This document shows, in pieces, positions 60,794-64,000 of a stretch of DNA of 64,000 nt. Origin of the DNA: Bacillota bacterium (GTDB lineage Bacteria; Bacillota; Clostridia; Acetivibrionales; DSM-1351). How positions within the stretch are numbered: the stretch's first letter is position 1; each line of letters starts with the position of its first letter. The notes below the pieces were generated by a model. That model worked only from the letters and a program-made list of their open reading frames with translations. It was not told the origin of the DNA and searched no databases. The stretch is taken from positions 1-64,000 of the forward strand of contig JAEYNY010000115.1 in assembly GCA_023412275.1 (NCBI GenBank). Reading direction: 5' to 3'. The position numbers and the translations under genes are program-made.

Positions 60794-61573
60794 TTACTGT
60801 TTTAAATTGCAATTTCCTCTTATTTTTTGAATACTTCTTAAAACGGCATCCTTTGAGTTTCCCCAAGGTGCGTCGTTATACCTGTAGTCAAATTTCTTTG
60901 TGAACCAATCGACTTCCTTTTCTACTCTGTCCAGGTTGGAGATTTGCATTTCCATGAGTTTTTTAGTAAATATTGCTGTCTCACTGGTATTAAGATATCT
61001 TTTGGTTGATACAAGCAACTGTTTAAGGTGTTTCAGGCAAAACCCTTTTTTAGAATCAAAAACTTCCCTGAAATCAGGCTCTCTGAAATACAAATAAAAA
61101 ATAACATCAATATATCTGTCCATTGTGTGCTCAAGCTTACTGCATATTGAACAGCTGTGTTCAATTTTATCAAGCTCACCTACAAGCTCCTGCACCAACT
61201 TATCTGTTTCAGTCTGCTTGGATGAAATTTTATTTGAAATATTCTTCATAAGCCCGGCATTAGCATCCTTCTCCAACGAGCCAACACGTGCTTCAAATAT
61301 GTTCTGAAACTTTTTATTTTTTTCCTGCATAAAAGTATCAATCATGAGGGCAAGACCAAGACGGTTAGCCTGACTATTGAACATAGCCTCAAAATGGTCT
61401 TTGCAAAACCCTTTTTCATTTGTCTCCTGTCTCATGTCGGGTTCCATCAGGGATGGCCCCAGAGCATACTCTATACACTCATTCTCCAACTTCTTTTCCA
61501 GAACGCAAAGGGGACATTCGCAGTCCTCAGCAAAAGCATCTGACACAGGTATTGTATATATTTTTTCCTTCAT
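60794..61573 (-). CDS. DUF6062-like cytoplasmic protein with Cys/His motifs
   Basis: 259 residues. Paired motifs occur twice: CECPLC with GFCKDHFEAMF in the first half, and CSICSKLEHTM with GFCLKHLKQLL in the second, suggesting an internal duplication of a metal-binding unit. It resembles a conserved clostridial family annotated as DUF6062. No reaction is known. The start at 61573 has GGAGG upstream, and it is transcribed alone, convergent with metA. Confidence 0.75.
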   Translation of the reverse strand: MKEKIYTIPVSDAFAEDCECPLCVLEKKLENECIEYALGPSLMEPDMRQETNEKGFCKDHFEAMFNSQANRLGLALMIDTFMQEKNKKFQNIFEARVGSLEKDANAGLMKNISNKISSKQTETDKLVQELVGELDKIEHSCSICSKLEHTMDRYIDVIFYLYFREPDFREVFDSKKGFCLKHLKQLLVSTKRYLNTSETAIFTKKLMEMQISNLDRVEKEVDWFTKKFDYRYNDAPWGNSKDAVLRSIQKIRGNCNLKQ

Positions 61574-61758
61574 TGTAACCTCCGCTATAATATCAAGAGT
61601 GAATTACATCATATTTTCAAATTATATCATATTACTCCCACACATAACCATTGATATTACCCCCTGTAATTAATATTCTTAATATATTGTCCATATGGAC
61701 ATAACATATTGTTTTTGTTGGCTACACGGCGGGTACTATTGTAAGGGGAGGAATAAAA

Positions 61759-62646
61759 ATGGAATATAAAGGCTTTACCTTGGAAACCAAAGATGGAAAC
61801 CTATACGTAAAAAATATTAAAGATTTCAATTTAACACACATATTCGATTGCGGTCAGTGTTTCAGATGGATTAGACAGGAGGACGGAAGCTATAGGGGAA
61901 TAGCGGGAGGCCGACTGGTAAATGTAAGCTATGATAACGAGATTCTATGTATAACCGACTCCGGAGAGCAGGATTTTATAGACATTTGGTATGAGTATTT
62001 TGACCTTGGTACTGATTACTCAAAAATCAAGGCTATCCTTGAACAAGATGAAATAATGAAAGAAGCAATAAAAACAGGCTGGGGCATACGTCTTCTCAAA
62101 CAGGATTTCTGGGAGATACTAATCTCATTTATAATATCTGCCAATAACATGATACCTAGAATAATGAAAACAGTAGACACTCTTTCTGTTTTAAGAGGCA
62201 AGTGTATTGACCCACAGCTAAATGCATACAGTTTTCCTGATATAGAAACACTTGCAAATACGTCGTTAGAGGATATACAGCAGTGTAAGGCAGGATTCAG
62301 ATGCAAATATATTCACAAGACATCTGCCTTGATGGCACAGGGTATTTTAACAGAGGAAAATCTGAGGGGCATGGACACAGCTATGGCACGTAAGGAGCTT
62401 ATGAAGCTTCCCGGTGTAGGGCCCAAGGTTGCCGATTGTATATTGCTTTTTAGCGGATTGAAGTTTGATGTTTTTCCGATTGACGTATGGGTGAAACGTG
62501 TCATGGAGGAACTGTATCTCAAAAAGGAATCAGGGCTAAAAGAAATACAGCAATTTGCCTCAAAGCAGTACGGAGACCTTACCGGGTACGCCCAACAGTA
62601 TTTATTTTATCATGCAAGGTTAAATAAAATAGGTATGTCGAAATGA
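61759..62646 (+). CDS. 8-oxoguanine DNA glycosylase/AP lyase (OGG1 type)
   Basis: 295 residues. An OGG N-terminal domain (about 1-115, with FDCGQCFRWI) precedes a helix-hairpin-helix GPD domain: MKLPGVGPKVADCILLF holds the Schiff-base lysine K223 and PIDVWV the catalytic D242. These are the residues of OGG1 enzymes that remove 8-oxoguanine and nick the backbone. GGGGAGGA precedes the ATG. Confidence 0.93.
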   Translation: MEYKGFTLETKDGNLYVKNIKDFNLTHIFDCGQCFRWIRQEDGSYRGIAGGRLVNVSYDNEILCITDSGEQDFIDIWYEYFDLGTDYSKIKAILEQDEIMKEAIKTGWGIRLLKQDFWEILISFIISANNMIPRIMKTVDTLSVLRGKCIDPQLNAYSFPDIETLANTSLEDIQQCKAGFRCKYIHKTSALMAQGILTEENLRGMDTAMARKELMKLPGVGPKVADCILLFSGLKFDVFPIDVWVKRVMEELYLKKESGLKEIQQFASKQYGDLTGYAQQYLFYHARLNKIGMSK

Positions 62647-62741
62647 TAACATTTGCGGAACTTTTTAAAAGCCATTTCAATATTATGTAATGTAGAGCAA
62701 CTAAGCGTGGGTATAGGATATTATGAATTGGAGTGGATTTT

Positions 62742-62999
62742 ATGAAGTGTATTGCAATATTAGAATCAGGGAATTATGTTTACAAGTTGAATTCTGAGCT
62801 TGAAAAAAAAGGATACGATTTTGAAGTTATGTCTACTCCTTGCAGTATTGCTAAAGGGGGATGTGGACTTTGCCTAAAATTTCCAGAAGAATTTTTGGGC
62901 GTAATAAAGGCAGAAGCCGCTCGTATCAACACTCCCGTAAAGGAAGTATACAGAGTTGTTTCGGGGTTTTCGAAGAATAAGTATGAAAGATTATATTAG
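62742..62999 (+). CDS. DUF3343 putative Se/S carrier-like protein
   Basis: 85 residues. The segment MSTPCSIAKGGCGLCLKFPE contains three close cysteines typical of the DUF3343 (Se/S carrier-like) family, whose members resemble TusA-type carriers and often appear with selenium or sulfur genes. ATG 62742 follows GGAGTG; an in-frame GTG at 62733 is less likely. It follows the glycosylase by 95 nt and may be transcribed alone. Confidence 0.85.
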   Translation: MKCIAILESGNYVYKLNSELEKKGYDFEVMSTPCSIAKGGCGLCLKFPEEFLGVIKAEAARINTPVKEVYRVVSGFSKNKYERLY

Positions 63000-63055
63000 A
63001 CAAATTATAAGGGAGAAAACAGTCGCTATTAAAGGATATATTATTTAGATTCTGT

Positions 63056-63084
63056 TTTACATGGATAAGAACCGATGTTATAAT
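63056..63084 (+). promoter_or_regulatory. Strong promoter of a non-coding transcript
   Basis: TTTACA at 63056-63061, a 17-base spacer and a perfect TATAAT at 63079-63084. The predicted start is near 63091, and a terminator lies 275 nt further on. Confidence 0.75.
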
Positions 63085-63090
63085 AAATCC

Positions 63091-63388
63091 ATCGAAAGCA
63101 GTCACATATAGGACTGGTGAACTTTCAAAAATGAATAACAGTTATCCTGAAATGAGCGAATTAAACCTTTATTTTGAACCTACATCTTTCATAAGGGAGT
63201 CTGCTGTCTGGTATACGATGTCAGGCCTTATGTAATTCCGACACACGGCGTGAACGTTGTGCAACGGCGAAGGAAGGCTGAAGATACCACCGGGACACCC
63301 ACCTAGCTTAGGGCTAGGTGTCAAAATACTGGGGACGCCATTTTGGGACTAACTCAAAGTGACGAGGGGCATTACGATGCCCCTTTTA
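63091..63388 (+). ncRNA. Independently transcribed structured RNA of about 300 nt, family unknown
   Basis: The unit runs from the promoter at 63056 to the terminator at 63364. Predicted hairpins: GAAAGCAGTC/GACTG...CTTTC (63094-63126); CATAAGG...CCTTATG (63190-63232); CGTT/AACG (about 63254-63266); CACCTAGC/GCTAGGTG (63300-63319); CAAAAT...ATTTTG (about 63322-63345). It does not look like tmRNA, RNase P RNA, SRP RNA or a riboswitch I know, and no gene follows in the same direction. A 34-codon frame (63131-63235, starting MNNSYPEMSELNLYF) lies inside but lacks a good ribosome site. raiA or another clostridial RNA family is possible. Confidence 0.55.
63364..63386 (+). terminator. Terminator of the ~300-nt RNA
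   Basis: GGGGCAT-TACG-ATGCCCC is a seven-base-pair GC-rich stem with a tetraloop, followed by TTTT. It borders the stop of the convergent gene but has no T-run for that strand. Confidence 0.85.
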
Positions 63389-64000
63389 CTTATTCTTTTT
63401 TCTTTTTAATTTCCATACTCCTTTGAAATTTTTAAGCAACCTTACTTTTTTCTTTACTCTGTCTGCAAATAGGCGTTTCAATTCTTCTCTTGATTTTGGG
63501 AGAGTGGTAAATGATTGGGTATAAGGATTATTAGTACGCTTTATATTATTTTGAGGAGCTTCTTGGTAAGTGCTTTTATTTGCTTGTAACGATTCAACAC
63601 CCGGTTTCCCCGGATTTATGCCTATCAGTATTTTAGATATTTCTTTCATCAGAGAACGTTCCATGTTCTGTTGGTTTGACTCAAGGGCTTTAATATTATT
63701 AAAAATAATATTCTGGGCTTCTTTTAAATCTGCTACCTGTCTTTTCAGTATTTTAAGTTCTGTTGTTATAATAGCTCTCATTTCATCAGTGCTAAGACCG
63801 CTTTCTAAATCCACGGAATCGTGTGTAAACATTAACTTAAAGCCGTTTACAAATGTTGCTGGAATTTCGTTAGCCTGAACGTGCTCGTAAGGGCTATTTG
63901 ACTTGTATCTGACACAAATATGCTGCCTTGAAAGAGAGGCACTTTTGGAGGACTTTGTGAAACTGGCTCCGGAATCATTTGATATAAATGAATAAAAGGC
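63386..64000 (-). CDS. Partial gene at window edge: coiled-coil protein of unknown function
   Basis: The frame stays open to the last base, so the N-terminus is outside the window. About 204 C-terminal residues are visible. A long helix (IITTELKILKRQVADLKEAQ onward, about 60 residues) predicts a coiled coil. It is followed by a flexible Asn/Gln/Thr/Pro-rich stretch and a very basic end (VKKKVRLLKNFKGVWKLKRK). An internal ATG at 63832 could be mistaken for the start, but the 56 upstream codons have no stop. A basic tail with a coiled coil suggests a nucleic-acid or regulator-like role. I do not recognise the family. Confidence 0.65.
   Translation of the reverse strand, partial: AFYSFISNDSGASFTKSSKSASLSRQHICVRYKSNSPYEHVQANEIPATFVNGFKLMFTHDSVDLESGLSTDEMRAIITTELKILKRQVADLKEAQNIIFNNIKALESNQQNMERSLMKEISKILIGINPGKPGVESLQANKSTYQEAPQNNIKRTNNPYTQSFTTLPKSREELKRLFADRVKKKVRLLKNFKGVWKLKRKKNK

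Noticed and set aside
63091..63388. tmRNA, RNase P RNA or SRP RNA identity for the ~300-nt transcript
   Set aside because: There is no 3' CCA or tRNA-like ends, no RNase P core and no SRP Alu or GNAR-loop features that I can recognise.

Overview
The window is AT-rich, low-GC Firmicute DNA with strong AGGAGG-type ribosome sites. It carries sporulation and germination genes (a YtxC-type gene and a GerA/GerC/GerB operon), a full set of anaerobic electron-transfer subunits (HdrABC plus Flx-like proteins) and oxygen-sensitive radical SAM enzymes. This points to an anaerobic, spore-forming clostridium, most likely of the cellulolytic Ruminiclostridium type. The genus is inferred from gene content and sequence style only.

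Layout. 0-13 kb is housekeeping DNA centred on potassium: a frameshifted ytxC; a P-loop ATPase with an Asp23-like tail; a KdpD sensor without its kinase half; then on the minus strand the permease kimA, a 45-residue membrane protein and kdpCBA. Divergent from kdpA is a histidine kinase/response regulator pair. 13-37.6 kb is one long plus-strand biosynthetic operon: type II thioesterase, an NRPS whose adenylation domain is interrupted twice, a MiaB/RimO-like methylthiotransferase, a second NRPS fused to radical SAM and BtrH-like domains, a cupin, a degenerate KS-AT protein, a cysteine desulfurase, and hdrCBA with four Flx-like genes. 37.6-39.4 kb is a small divergent MerR regulator/alcohol dehydrogenase unit. 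39.7-51.6 kb is one 3964-residue NRPS-PKS with its own promoter. 51.7-55.7 kb is a spore germinant-receptor operon. 55.8-58 kb holds an MFS transporter and a secreted protein. 58.3-60.6 kb holds metY and metA. The remainder has a DUF6062-like protein, an 8-oxoguanine glycosylase, a Se/S-carrier-like protein, two candidate structured RNAs and a partial gene at the right edge.

How the genes work together. The two NRPS proteins, the KS protein and the giant synthetase together carry five adenylation domains, seven carrier domains and only one ketosynthase with an intact catalytic triad. The sulfur theme is strong: a cysteine desulfurase, a methylthiotransferase, a PP-loop ATPase-like domain inside an adenylation domain, and an adenylation domain with a cysteine-type pocket. 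Three radical SAM centres (two in NRPS proteins with a cobalamin-binding-like domain on the unusual C-terminal side, one in the methylthiotransferase) sit in the same operon as a complete HdrABC-Flx-type module, which could supply low-potential electrons or reduce a disulfide. My inference is a sulfur-modified peptide-polyketide made by a little-described kind of assembly line. The product is unknown, and I do not recognise the cluster as a characterised pathway.
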